Below, piece by piece: positions 45,189-57,179 of a DNA stretch of 64,000 nucleotides. The first letter of the stretch is position 1. Each line of letters begins with the position of its first letter. The stretch is from CSP1-4 sp963777975 (GTDB lineage Bacteria > Chloroflexota > Limnocylindria > Limnocylindrales > CSP1-4). Made by a program: the position numbers and the translations under genes. A model generated the notes under the pieces. It made no database searches, was not told the DNA's origin, and was given only the letters and a program-made list of their open reading frames with translations. The DNA is taken from positions 310,001 through 374,000 of the forward strand of contig CAVZSO010000003.1 of NCBI GenBank assembly GCA_963777975.1, written 5' to 3'.

Positions 45189-46546
45189 GTGACCGAGCTG
45201 GAGCCGCTGCCCGTGCCCATCACCATCACCGAAGTCGTGACCATCGACGTCCGGTTCCCCACGTCCGACTCACTCGACGGGTCGGATGCCCTGAACGAGC
45301 GGCCGGACTACTCCGCCGCGTACGTGATCCTGAGGACGGACGATCCAGACGGGCTCGAAGGGCACGGGCTGACCTTCACGACGGGCCGCGGGAACGAGCT
45401 CTGCGTAGCCGCCGTGCAGGCCTTGCGACCCAAGGTCGTCGGCCGGACGCTGGACGCGATCGTCGCGGACTTCGCGGCATTCTGGTACGAGCTCGTCGGT
45501 GATGGCCAGCTGCGCTGGGTGGGGCCCGAGAAGGGGGTCATCCATCTCGCCACGGCGGCCCTCGTCAACGCCATCTGGGACCTGTACGCCAAGTCCGAGG
45601 GCAAGCCGCTCTGGAAGCTGCTCGTCGACATGACGCCCGAGGAGCTCGTGCGCGTCGTCCCGTTCCGTTACATCACCGATGCCTTGACGCCCGATGAGGC
45701 GCTCGACATCCTCAGACGCCAGGTGCCCGGCGCGGGCGGCCCGTGAGGCCGAGATGCGCGCCCAGGGCTATCCCGCCTACACGACCTCGACGGGCTGGCT
45801 GGGCTATCCCGACGACAAAGTCCGTCGTCTGTGTCGTGAGGGTGTAGCCGCGGGCTGGCGGTACTTCAAGATCAAGGTGGGGGTGGACCTGGCCGCCGAC
45901 ATGCGCCGGGTGGGCATCGTGCGCGATGAGATCGGCGACGATCGGGTCCTGATGGTCGACGCCAACCAGGCCTGGGACGTGGATCAGGCCATCGCCTGGA
46001 TGCAAGCGCTCGCGCCTTCACGGCCGTGGTGGATCGAGGAGCCGACGAGTCCCGACGACATCCTCGGCCACGCCCGGATCGCCAGGGCGCTGGCGCCGCT
46101 GGGGATCCGCGTCGCGACGGGCGAGCACGCCCACAACCGGGTGATGTTCAAGCAGTTTCTCCAGGCCGGCGCGGTCGGCTTCTGCCAGGTCGACAGCTGC
46201 CGCCTTGGTGGCGTCAACGAGGTCATCGCCGTCCTGCTCATGGCCGCCAAATTCGGTGTCCCGGTCTGTCCGCACGCAGGCGGCGTCGGGCTCTGCGAGT
46301 ATGTCCAGCACCTCGCGATGTTCGACTACATCGCCGTCAGCGGCTCGCTCGAGGACAGGGTCGTGGAATACGTGGATCACCTGCACGAGCACTTCGTCGG
46401 CGCCGGCGATCGTGCGCGACGGCCGGTACCTGGCCCCGACGGTGCCCGGCTACAGCATCACGATGCATCCGGAGTCGCTGGCGCGCTACGCGTTCCCGAA
46501 CGGCGCGGCGTGGGCCCCGACGGCCGCGTCGGCGCGGGCACGATGA
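45189..46546 (+). CDS. L-fuconate dehydratase-type enolase-superfamily protein (two frameshifts)
   Basis: This is a mandelate-racemase-like dehydratase. The N-terminal lid reads DVRFPTSDSLDGSDALNERPD and SAAYVILRTDD, close to known L-fuconate dehydratases. The barrel carries the catalytic lysine pair in YFKIKVG, metal ligands in MVDANQAW, WIEEPTSPDD and ATGEHAHNR, then PHAGGVGLCEY. Frame breaks near 45732 and 46412 look like indels, and the restored length of about 452 residues is normal. It converts L-fuconate to 2-keto-3-deoxy-L-fuconate. Its stop overlaps the SDR ATG. Confidence 0.87.
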
Positions 46547-47316
46547 GCGGGCGGCTGGCCGACAAGGTCTGTCTGATCACGGGCGCCGGATCCGGGATCG
46601 GGCACGCGACGGCCAGGTTGTTCGCGGCCGAGGGCGGTCGTGTAGCGGCTGCCGACATCGACGGCGCCGCTGCCGCCGAGACCGTGCGGCTCATCGCCGA
46701 TGAGGGCGGAGTCGCGGCGGACTACCGCGTCGACGTGACCGACCCAACCGACTGCGAGGCACTGGCCATGGCGGTCGTGGCCCGCTTCGGGGGCATCGAC
46801 GTGCTCTTCAACAACGCGGGCATCGCCGGGGTCGGCGTGCTCCACGAGACCTCGGTCGAGCTCTGGGACCGCGTCATGGCGGTCAACGTCCGCGGCGTCT
46901 TCCTCGTGGCCAGGGCCGTACTCCCGACGATGATCTCGGCCGGCCGCGGGTCGATCATCAACATGTCCTCGACCATCGCCGAGATCGGCCTGGCCAACCG
47001 GGCCTCGTACGCCGCGTCCAAGGGCGCGGTCCTCTCGCTCACCCGCCAGATGCAGGCCGACTACGCCCAGCACGGCATCCGGGTCAACGCGCTCCTGCCT
47101 GGCACCATCCACACCCCGTTCGTCGATCGCTACCTCGCGGAGGCCTACGACGACCCCGTTGCGGGGCTCGAAACGCTCAAGAAGCGGCAGCTCACCGGGG
47201 ACCTCGGACGGCCGGAGGATGTCGCCGCGGCAGCCCTCTACCTAGCTTCCGACGAATCGCGCTTCGTGCTCGGCTCCGGGCTCTTCGTCGACGGCGGGGT
47301 TCGCGGCGCGAAGTGA
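46543..47316 (+). CDS. SDR, probable 2-keto-3-deoxy-L-fuconate dehydrogenase
   Basis: The intact 257-residue SDR has TGAGSGIGHATA, NNAGIAG, catalytic Ser in NMSSTIAEIG and YAASKGAVLSL. Placed between fuconate dehydratase and an FAH-type hydrolase, with overlaps on both sides, it most likely oxidises C4 of 2-keto-3-deoxy-L-fuconate to the 2,4-diketo acid. An L-fucose dehydrogenase activity is the alternative. The assignment rests on gene context and family, not on specific residues. Confidence 0.83.
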   Translation: MSGRLADKVCLITGAGSGIGHATARLFAAEGGRVAAADIDGAAAAETVRLIADEGGVAADYRVDVTDPTDCEALAMAVVARFGGIDVLFNNAGIAGVGVLHETSVELWDRVMAVNVRGVFLVARAVLPTMISAGRGSIINMSSTIAEIGLANRASYAASKGAVLSLTRQMQADYAQHGIRVNALLPGTIHTPFVDRYLAEAYDDPVAGLETLKKRQLTGDLGRPEDVAAAALYLASDESRFVLGSGLFVDGGVRGAK

Positions 47317-48203
47317 CGGGCCGATGCGGCTCGCTGAGCCAGGCGGCGGGCGACGGCGAGCGCCTGGGGGTCGTGGCCGCGGACGGGTCGGTCGTGAACG
47401 TAGCGGATCTCCTCGGCGACGGCCCGTGGACGATGACGCGGCTGCTCGGTGCCGTGGACGAGACGCTGGGCGCCCTGCGGGTTGCCATGGACGCCGATGC
47501 ACCCGCGCCGAGGTCTGATCCGACCGGGCTCCGGCTGCTGGCGCCAGTTCCGCGCCCGAGCAAGATCATCGCCGTCGGCCGGAACTACCGCGAGCATGCG
47601 GCGGAGGAGGGCCAGGCCGCGCCGGCCGACCCGATCATCTTCACGAAGTTTCCGAACGCGCTCGTCGGCGACGGCGCGGACATCGTCTGGCGCGCCGCAG
47701 ACACGCGCCAGGTGGACTACGAGGCGGAGCTCGCGGTGATCGTCGGGCGGCAGGCGAAGGACGTCCCCGTAGAGCAGGCACTGGAGCACGTCCTTGGATA
47801 CACCTGCTGCAATGACGTCTCGGCGCGCGACCTCCAGTTCGGGGACGGGCAGTGGGTCCGCGGCAAGAGCCTCGACACGTTCTGCCCGGTCGGGCCGTGG
47901 ATCGTGACCACGGACGAGATCCCCGATCCGGGCGCGTTGCGCATCCGGTGCCTCGTCAACGGGGAGGTCGTACAGGACGCATCGACGGCGGCGATGGTCC
48001 ACGGCGTGGCCGAGCTCATCGCCTTCTGTTCGCGGTTCATGACCCTCGAGCCGGGCGACGTCATCGCGACCGGGACGCCCGCCGGCGTAGGGGTCTTCCG
48101 TCAGCCCCCGCGGTTCCTTGGCGACGGCGACGAGGTCGTCGTCGAGATCGAGGGCATCGGGCGGCTCACGAACTGCTGCCGAGTCGTCGACGAGCGGCGA
48201 TGA
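47313..48203 (+). CDS. FAH-family 2,4-diketo-3-deoxy-L-fuconate hydrolase
   Basis: The FAH-fold protein has IIAVGRNYREHAAEEG, the metal-binding VDYEAELAVIVGR, YTCCNDVSARDLQ and VIATGTPAGVG. In the oxidative fucose route it cleaves 2,4-diketo-3-deoxy-L-fuconate to pyruvate and L-lactate. GTG 47313 overlaps the SDR stop (GTGA) and keeps the frame open. The first 12 residues look unnatural, and ATG 47324 in another frame would give the usual MRLA start with a one-base shift. It is the last gene of the cluster. Confidence 0.85.
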   Translation: MTGRCGSLSQAAGDGERLGVVAADGSVVNVADLLGDGPWTMTRLLGAVDETLGALRVAMDADAPAPRSDPTGLRLLAPVPRPSKIIAVGRNYREHAAEEGQAAPADPIIFTKFPNALVGDGADIVWRAADTRQVDYEAELAVIVGRQAKDVPVEQALEHVLGYTCCNDVSARDLQFGDGQWVRGKSLDTFCPVGPWIVTTDEIPDPGALRIRCLVNGEVVQDASTAAMVHGVAELIAFCSRFMTLEPGDVIATGTPAGVGVFRQPPRFLGDGDEVVVEIEGIGRLTNCCRVVDERR

Positions 48204-48242
48204 CCAGCTATGCGCGAACGTCCCGGCAGCCGACATCCGACT

Positions 48243-50377
<2,135 letters not shown>

Positions 50378-50381
<4 letters not shown>

Positions 50382-52671
50382 CGGGCCGGCGCGGGCTCCG
50401 CGGGCGCAGCGGGGTCGGAGTCGGGCGGCGCGGACGCCTCGTTGAGCGCGCGCCAGACCCGCTCGGGCGTCAAGCGGCAGGTCCCGGATCACGACGCCGG
50501 TCGCATCGCGGACGGCGGCAGCGACGGCCGGCGCGACACACAGCAGTGCGCCCTCGCTCATGCCCTTCGAGCCATACGGACCCGGGCCGTCCTCGTTCTC
50601 GACGATGTCGCTCTCCATGCGCAGCGGCAGGTCCATGCTGGTCGGGATCCGGTAGTCGATCGCGCCGAGGTTCCGGATACGACCCGTGTCGTCGAGGATG
50701 TAGTGCTCCATCAGCGTGTGGCCGAGGCCCATGATCGCGGCGCCCTCGTCCTGGCCGCGGACCTGCATCGGGTTCATGGCCTTGCCGACGTCGGAGACGG
50801 TGACGTGGCGGGCGATGGTGACGTCGCCGGTGGCACGATCGACCTCGACCTCGACCGCGGTGCAGTTGAACTCGAAGAAGGCGGCCGTGCCACCGAGGGG
50901 GTGGTCCGGATCAGCTTCCTTGCGCATCTCGCCGACGCCGATGACCTCACCGCCGAGCCGACCGAGCCCCCGGATCAGGACGTCCCGCAGGGGCCAGACG
51001 CGCTCGCCGATGCGGACCTCGCCACGGTCGACGATGACGTCCGCCTCATCGACCGACTCGAGCCGCGCCGCCATCGATCGGATCCTGGCCTGGACCTGGC
51101 GGCAGCCGTCGAGGACCGCGTTGCCCATGAGCACGGACGAGCGGCTGGCCGAGGTCTGCTGGTCGTAGGGCACGACCGCGGTGTCGCCCATCACGACCGT
51201 CACCCAGTCGATCGGGGCGCCGAGCTCCTGGGCGGCGATCTGGGCGAAGATCGTGCGCGCGCCCTGGCCCATGTCGGACGTGCCGGCGTAGACGATGACG
51301 CTGCCGTCGGCCAGCAGCCGCACCGTGGAATACGAGAGCCCGGTCGTCGGCCCCGACTTCAGCCCGACCGCCAGCCCTCGACCCCGACCGGGCGCCGGCG
51401 GGTCGCCCCAGCCGATCAGCTCGGCGGCACGCTCGACGGTCCGCGCCCAGTCCCCGTCGGCCGGCGTGTCGCCGGGGATGAAGGGGTCGCCCGGCTTGGC
51501 GAGGTTCTGCAGCCGGAGCGCGACGGGATCGATGCCCAGGACTCGGGCGGCCTCGTCCATGTTCGACTCGACCGCCCAGATCTGCTGTGGGTTGCCGAAG
51601 CCACGCATGGCCGTCGAGGGCATCGGTGTGGGAGAGGACGCTGCGGGCCACGATCCGGACCGCTTGCGCGACGTACGGGCCGTTCGCGGTGTAGGAGCCC
51701 TTGGCGACCGTGCGGTCGGCGATGTCGGCGTAGGCGCCGATGAGGTAGTTCGCCTCGATGTCGCGGAACAGCAGGCGGCCATCCGACTGGAAGCCGGACC
51801 GGACGCGGATCTCCGACGCGCCCCGCCGGACGGCCTGGAAGGTCTCCTCGAGCGTCAGGACCAGGCGCACGGGCCGGCCCGTTCGGAGGGCCATGAAGGC
51901 GACCAGCGGCTCGTACTTGGCGTGCTGCTTGCCACCGAAGCCGCCACCCGGGTCGGGCGCGAAGATGCGGACCTTGGCCAGCGGCAGGTCGAGCAGCCTG
52001 GCGATGACCCGCTGCAGCCAGTTCGGGTGCTGGATCGAGCTCCAGACCGCGATGCCATCGCCGTCCGGGGCGGCCATGAAGCCGTGCGGCTCGATGGCGA
52101 ACTGGGTGACCATGGGGAAGGCGTACGTTCCTTCGACGACGACGTCCGCCTCGACCGCATCGACGTCGCCCCAGCCGTAGTGGTGCAGCCGGAGGATGTT
52201 CGTGGTCGCCAGCGGGTCACCGGGTCGGAGCGCCGGATCCTGGACGAGCGGCGCGGCTGGATCGAGGGCCGCGGCGACCGTGAAGACGGCCGGCAGCTCC
52301 TCGTACTCGACCCGGACGAGCCGAGCCGCCTCCTCGGCCGCGTCCTTCGTCTCCGCCGCGACGGCGGCGACCGGCTCACCGTGGTACTTCGTCTCGCCGG
52401 AGGCCAGGATCGGCCGATCGACGAACTGCGGTCCGAACCTGGGCATCGGCTGCGGCAGGTCGGCGGCGGTCATCACGAGTCGGACGCCCGGGACGGCCAG
52501 GGCGGCGCTCGTGTCGATGGCGACGATCCGAGCCCGGGCACAGTCGAGGCTGACGAGCTTGACGTGGAGGACGTCTTCGAGGTGGATGTCGGCGACGTAG
52601 GCCTGGCGGCCGGTGACCCGATCGAGGCCGCCGACGCGGGCGGGCGAGTCGCCGATGCGCTGGTCGCTCAT
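50378..52671 (-). CDS. Molybdenum hydroxylase large subunit, xanthine-dehydrogenase family (two frameshifts)
   Basis: This is the molybdopterin-binding catalytic subunit. The N-terminal hammerhead domain reads RVGGLDRVTGRQAYVADI. The Mo-binding regions include PDPGGGFGGKQHAKYEP, AMRGFGNPQ, GTSDMGQGARTIFAQ, and the probable catalytic Glu in KGMSEGALLCVAPAV. It lacks the Cys loop AYRCSFR of form I CO dehydrogenase, so it is a xanthine/aldehyde/hydroxybenzoyl-CoA-type hydroxylase. Frame breaks lie near 51622 and 50473, the latter an extra T within TT. Restored length of about 764 residues is normal. Confidence 0.88.
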
Positions 52672-53198
52672 GGGTTCGTGGCCCTGGGCCCGGAGGCGCC
52701 GCGACCGTCACCCGCGGCCGCGGATCCGGCTGGCCCGACTTCGGCCGCCAGCAGCACCGCCTCGATGATCTGCTCGTAGCCGGCGCAGCGGCAGAGGTTG
52801 CCGGCCAGGCCCTCCTCGACCTCGGCGCGCGACGGTTGGGGGACGTCGGCCAACAGGGCCTTCGCCGCGAGCAGCTGGCCTGGGATGCAGAAGCCGCATT
52901 GCGCGGCGCCCGTGTCGAGGAACGCCTGCTGGAGCGGATGGAGCCGGTCGCCGGTGGCCAGGCCCTCGACGGTCGTCACCGTCGTGCCGTCGGCCTCGAC
53001 CCCGAGCATGAGGCAGGAGTCGACGGCGACGTCGTCGACCAGGACCGTGCAGGCGCCGCACTCCCCGACCAGGCAGCACTCCTTGGTCCCGGTCAGCCCG
53101 AGGTCGTCGCGCAGGACGTCGAGGAGCGTGTGGTGTGGCGCGACCTCGATCGACCGGCCGCGCCCGTTGACGGTCAGCTCGATGCGCTGGCGCGTCAT
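52668..53198 (-). CDS. Molybdenum hydroxylase 2Fe-2S subunit
   Basis: The intact 176-residue protein has both iron-sulfur sites: plant-ferredoxin type CCLVGECGACTVLVD and the helical-domain CGFCIPGQ with NLCRCAGYEQI. It transfers electrons from the Mo centre to FAD. ATG 53198 overlaps the FAD subunit stop and its own stop overlaps the Mo subunit start, both as ATGA. The C-terminal 20 residues are Gly/Ala-rich. Confidence 0.95.
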   Translation of the reverse strand: MTRQRIELTVNGRGRSIEVAPHHTLLDVLRDDLGLTGTKECCLVGECGACTVLVDDVAVDSCLMLGVEADGTTVTTVEGLATGDRLHPLQQAFLDTGAAQCGFCIPGQLLAAKALLADVPQPSRAEVEEGLAGNLCRCAGYEQIIEAVLLAAEVGPAGSAAAGDGRGASGPRATNP

Positions 53199-54071
53199 GA
53201 CTCCCGCGCCGATGCTCTGGCCAGGCGCTCGATAGCCGTCCCGACCGCCCGGAGCCCGAGCACGCGCAGCATCGCCAGGCGGTACTCGGGGCTGGCGCGC
53301 ATCGAGGTTGCCGACGGGCTGGCATCGACGAAGAGGCCTTCGAGGCGCTGCATCTTGACGGCGTCGGGCGCTGCGGGATCGGCAAGCAAGCCGGTCTCGT
53401 CGGAAACCAGGATCGGCCGCGGGCCGAGGCTGCCGTATGCCAGTCGAGTCACCCCATCCATCGTCACCGCGCAGGCCAGCGTGACCGACGCCAGGTCGTG
53501 GCCGCGTCGCCGGGTTCGTCCGGACGTGGACGGAGCCACGCGGCTCGACCGGGCGTGGCAGCTCGACGGCAGTGACCAGCTCGCCGCGAGCCAGGGTCGT
53601 GACCCCGGAGCGGACGAAGGCATCGTCGATCGGGATCCGCCGCGTCCCGGCCGGCCCGGTCACGACCACGATCGCACCGTAGACCAGGAGCGCCGGCGCC
53701 GTGTCCGCGGCCGGTGAGGCGTTGCAGATGTTGCCGGCGAGCGTGGCCCGGTTCCGGATCTGGACCGAGCCGACGACCGCGGCCGCCTCGGCCAGCGCCT
53801 GGAAGTCGCGCCGGATCCGCTGGTCGGCGGCGATGTCCGTCATCGTCGTCCGCGCCCCGATGGTCAGACCGCCATCGTCCTCGCGGATGTCATCGTCCAG
53901 CTCGGCGATCCGTTTGACGTCGACCACGATCCGCGGCTGGATCGATCCGTCGCGCAGCCGGATGATCATGTCGGTGCCGCCGGCGAGCAAGCGCGCATCG
54001 GGCCCGTGCTCCGAGAGCAAGGCGACCGCAGCGGGGAGCGTGGTCGGTCGCTCGTACGCGAATGGCCGCAT
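53195..54071 (-). CDS. Molybdenum hydroxylase FAD-binding subunit (one frameshift)
   Basis: This is a CoxM/CutM-type FAD subunit. The FAD-binding motifs LLAGGTDMIIRLRDG and TLAGNICNASPAADTAPALL are clear, and EAAAVVGSVQIRNRATLAGN matches the family. A break near 53512 separates GSVHVRTN from HDLASVTLACAV and the C-terminal domain. Restored length is about 291 residues. ATG 54071 lies 28 bases after the HprK-like gene. It passes electrons from 2Fe-2S clusters to an outside acceptor. Confidence 0.9.
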
Positions 54072-54099
54072 GACGGTGCGCTATCGCTCGCGATCCATC

Positions 54100-54994
54100 T
54101 CAGAGGACCCGATCGACTTCGTCGAGGAGCACCTGCGGGGTGGCCGCCCGGACGAAGAAGTAGGGCCGCTCGGCGAAGCGCCGCTACGAAGTCCGCCCGC
54201 GCCGCCCGGAGCGCGTCGGTGTCGACGACCGGCATCGGCAGGCCCGGCGCCAGGAGCTCGTTGGTGAGGAAGTAGTTCTGGAGCGAGTGGAACGTCTGGA
54301 ACTGCCGCTCGAATGGGATCATCGCCGCGCACGAGGGGTCGAAGTTGCCGTCGATGGCCGGCACGACGACGACGTCCACGTTGGTCGGATCCGCGTGGAT
54401 CTCCCAGCTCGGCATGGCGCCGAAGAACTTGTCGACGCCGCGTTCCGGTGCAGCCTTGTCGGCCCGCTCGGTGCCCTCGGTGCGCTTCTTGAGGAAGGGC
54501 GCCTTGGAGCCCATGACCGCCACGCCCGACTCGTCGATGACCGTCGTCTCTGTCGAGACCAGCTGCGCCCCGCGACGGCAGGCCTCGATCTGGCCCATCG
54601 ACTTGCCGTGGTTCGACTCGCCGCCCAGGAAGAGGACCGTCCTGTCTCGGTAACGGACGGCCGACGCGTGGAATGGGTGGAGCCCGACGGCCTCCATGCG
54701 CAGCGCCAGCATCGTGACCACGACCTTCTGGATCGGACCGGCCGGCCACGGTCCGCTGAAGGTCATACGCCGACCGTCGTAGTCGATGGCCTTCTCGGCG
54801 TCCTGTCGCCAGACGATGTCGGGCTCGGCGAGGGTCACCGCGGGCTCGATGCGGACGTCGGCGAGGCGGTACTGGAGAAACGTCATGTCGTCGAGCACGT
54901 GGTCGACGGGATCAGGGCCGTAGACGTCGATCCGCAGCCTGGCCGGGCCAGCGGCAAGCTCCTCGGACAGCTGGAGGTCGGAGCTCACGACCAT
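54100..54994 (-). CDS. HprK-like P-loop protein of unknown function (late frameshift)
   Basis: A protein of about 298 residues has a P-loop GGESNHGKS (Walker A) after the segment HPFHASAVRYRDRTVLFLG, reminiscent of HPr kinase/phosphorylase-like ATPases in which a short beta-hairpin precedes the loop. STETTVIDESG follows, perhaps the Mg-binding strand. Near 54185 the frame breaks, and the natural end RPYFFVRAATPQVLLDEVDRV stops at 54100. It lacks HprK's N-terminal domain. Position between a phosphohistidine protein and a Mo hydroxylase suggests phosphotransfer or cofactor loading, but no function can be assigned. Confidence 0.7.
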
Positions 54995-55003
54995 ATCGTC
55001 GGC

Positions 55004-56851
55004 TCAGCTCCCGATCGTGGAGGGCGAACCCGCGGCCGTCGGAGATGCTGCGGCCGCCGCGTCACGGAGGATCTCCACCCGCCCGGCCGTGCCGTCGATC
55101 CGGATCCGGTCGCCGGTCGCGATGCGCTGGGTGGCGACGGAGGTGCCGATCACGGCTGGGATGCCGAACTCTCGCGAGAGCACGGCCGGATGCGACGTCA
55201 GGCCGCCGGTGTCCGTCACGAGGCCGGCGATCTTCGTGAACAGGACGACCCAGGCCGGGTTCGTCATCTGGCAGACGAGGATGTCGCCCTCACGCACCTC
55301 GTCGAACTCGTCGACCGTGCGCACGACGCGCGCGATGCCCTCGAGGATGCCGGGCGACGCCCCGATGCCGGTGATCAGGCGCATGTCGTCCGATTGCGTC
55401 TGATGGAACCGCTCGGGGTAGCCCCAGTTGACAAGGTACGGGAACGCCAGCTGCGACGGGGTGCAGGTACCGATCCAGTCGCGCGGCGTGACCTGCATCT
55501 GCGCCTCCCGCTCACGCCGGCGCGCCGCCACGAGGTCGCGGGCGGCGATCGCCTCGGCGCTGCCGATGAGCGCTCGCAGCTCGTTGTAGCGCAGGAACAT
55601 GACGTCATCGGGCTGGTCGAGCCGCCCGAGATCGACCAGCTTCTGGCCACACGCGATCAGGACGAGGCGCATGTGCGCGTTGGCGCCCTGGTCGATGTAG
55701 AAGTGGTGGTCGGGCGTCAGCGGCGCCATGCGCAGGTTGACCGCGTTGGCGACTTCCATCTCTTCGAGCGCGTCGTCGGTCAGGCCCTCGAGGATCTCGC
55801 GCGATGCGGCCTCGATGTCATGGCGCATCGCCTCGAGCGTGCTCGGGAAGTCGTAATCGGTGGCGAGGTAGCCACGCACGAGCTCGAGGACCGGCTCCAT
55901 CTGCTCGCGGACGGTGGGGTAGATGAACTCGTGGCTCCAGACGGCGTGCCAGCCGAACTCGCGCTGGTACGGCTCGATCCGCTTGGCGATGAAGCGCCGA
56001 CCGCGTTCGCTCGCCTGCAGGGCCCCCAGGATCTCCGTCGTGTCCTCGGACGTGAAGGCAGCCCGCAGCTCGGCGTCGTCGCGGACCTCGTTCTTCATCT
56101 GCCAGAGCGCCTCGATCGAGTCCCAGTTGCGGTCCGAGGCCGAGTTCTGGAGGCGTCCCAGGAGCGTCTCGTCGACGCTGCCGCGCGTCTTCTCCATGAC
56201 CGCCCGCAGCTTCAGCGTCGCCGACAGCTGCGCGAAGTTGAGCATCCAGTGGATCTTCCAGTGGCGGTCGTGGACGTCGATGGCGTCCTCGAGCAGGCAG
56301 GCGACGTCAGCCAGGTCCATCTGCTCGACCAGGTCGAGACGAGCCTCGAGGAAGGCGAAGTTGCGCTCCATCTCGGGCCGCAATCGGTCGCGCCACCAGT
56401 CCGCGAAGTCGCGGCCATAGACGGGCAGGACGACATCGAGGTAGGCGCCCATCGTCGACGCGAAGGCCGCGTCGCGTGGCACCCGGGCGCCGTAGCGGCC
56501 GCTGTACTCGGTGGCGTCGATGCGCAGCTCGGGATCCGCCGGGATGGCCGTCGTGTAGACGTAGCCGTTGACGCTCTTGGCCAGCCAGTCGACCGCGAAG
56601 GGGGTCCCGAAGCGGCGGAACATGTGGTCGCAGCTCAGCCACCAGCCGCCGATGTCGAAGAACATCGGGCTGACCGGGTTCGGGATGTGCAGGTCGTCGT
56701 AGACCCAGAAGAAGCCCTTCTCGACCTCGGCGTCCCAGCTCACCGGGAAGGCGGCATCCCCGAGGAACTGGCCGAGGATCTCCTCTGTGCCTGCCACGAC
56801 TGGTCCTCCGAGGGTGTCACCTGGATCCGGCGGCGCGAGCTGGTCGGTCAT
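55004..56851 (-). CDS. PEP-utilising-enzyme-like protein: helical domain plus phosphohistidine domain
   Basis: The intact 615-residue protein lacks an ATP-grasp domain. Its first 480 residues are mostly helical and resemble the substrate-binding part of PEP-synthase/rifampin-phosphotransferase-type enzymes. The C-terminal 100 residues form the swivelling domain with the phosphorylatable His in DTGGLTSHPAVLSREFGIPAVIG. The PPDK-like protein at the operon's other end supplies an ATP-grasp, so the two could work as a split dikinase that phosphorylates a small substrate, as phenylphosphate synthase does. That is inference. It is the first gene of the operon. Confidence 0.82.
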   Translation of the reverse strand: MTDQLAPPDPGDTLGGPVVAGTEEILGQFLGDAAFPVSWDAEVEKGFFWVYDDLHIPNPVSPMFFDIGGWWLSCDHMFRRFGTPFAVDWLAKSVNGYVYTTAIPADPELRIDATEYSGRYGARVPRDAAFASTMGAYLDVVLPVYGRDFADWWRDRLRPEMERNFAFLEARLDLVEQMDLADVACLLEDAIDVHDRHWKIHWMLNFAQLSATLKLRAVMEKTRGSVDETLLGRLQNSASDRNWDSIEALWQMKNEVRDDAELRAAFTSEDTTEILGALQASERGRRFIAKRIEPYQREFGWHAVWSHEFIYPTVREQMEPVLELVRGYLATDYDFPSTLEAMRHDIEAASREILEGLTDDALEEMEVANAVNLRMAPLTPDHHFYIDQGANAHMRLVLIACGQKLVDLGRLDQPDDVMFLRYNELRALIGSAEAIAARDLVAARRREREAQMQVTPRDWIGTCTPSQLAFPYLVNWGYPERFHQTQSDDMRLITGIGASPGILEGIARVVRTVDEFDEVREGDILVCQMTNPAWVVLFTKIAGLVTDTGGLTSHPAVLSREFGIPAVIGTSVATQRIATGDRIRIDGTAGRVEILRDAAAAASPTAAGSPSTIGS

Positions 56852-56988
56852 CGATCATCGATGAGGATACCGACTCGCCCGGCGCGCCGATGCATCGCAC
56901 GTTCGGGGTGATCGCCCTGCGGCGCCCCGACACGTTGGCTGGGACCGAATGGCGCCGTGCCCAGCGTGTGCAAGCTCGGATCCCCATC

Positions 56989-57006
56989 TACCCGCAGCTG
57001 CGGGTA
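56989..57006. promoter_or_regulatory. Perfect 18-bp palindrome, probable operator of the Mo-hydroxylase operon
   Basis: TACCCGCAGCTGCGGGTA is a perfect 18-base palindrome 138 bases upstream of ATG 56851. On the minus strand it directly follows CCATA, so TATACC-like -10 sequence may overlap it. No regulator gene lies adjacent, so the binding protein would be encoded elsewhere. Confidence 0.6.
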
Positions 57007-57134
57007 TATGGAAGGCCTCGGTGACCTTCGGGCGGGATTGCGAGAGCTCGGCCACGCTCAGCCGCGCTAGGTTCTGGCTCGGCGATGGCCCGCGAGCCTG
57101 CTAACACCCGCCAAGAGGGTAGGTGGCGAAGGGC

Positions 57135-57172
57135 CTCGAGCCGTGCAACGCGCGTTGCCCGCGGCGCTCGAG
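57135..57172 (-). terminator. Hairpin just downstream of transaldolase
   Basis: CTCGAGC (57135-57141) pairs with GCTCGAG (57166-57172), enclosing the perfect 14-base palindrome GCAACGCGCGTTGC (57145-57158). It starts 8 bases after the transaldolase stop on the minus strand, where a terminator is expected. A T-run is missing, so Rho may assist. Confidence 0.5.
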
Positions 57173-57179
57173 CCGTCGC

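Larger units (their letters stand above)
56852..57179. other. Regulatory spacer upstream of the molybdenum-hydroxylase operon
   Basis: This gene-free stretch of 328 bases holds the probable promoter of the minus-strand operon starting at 56851 and the 3' end region of the transaldolase transcript. It contains an 18-bp palindrome (56989-57006) and a hairpin (57135-57172). Nothing else coding is supported. Confidence 0.55.

Noticed and set aside
54287..56911. 874-codon open frame on the plus strand
   Set aside because: It is the antisense shadow of the HprK-like and PEP-utilising genes in GC-rich DNA. The translation has no family motif and is Asp/Arg/His-rich, as such shadows are.
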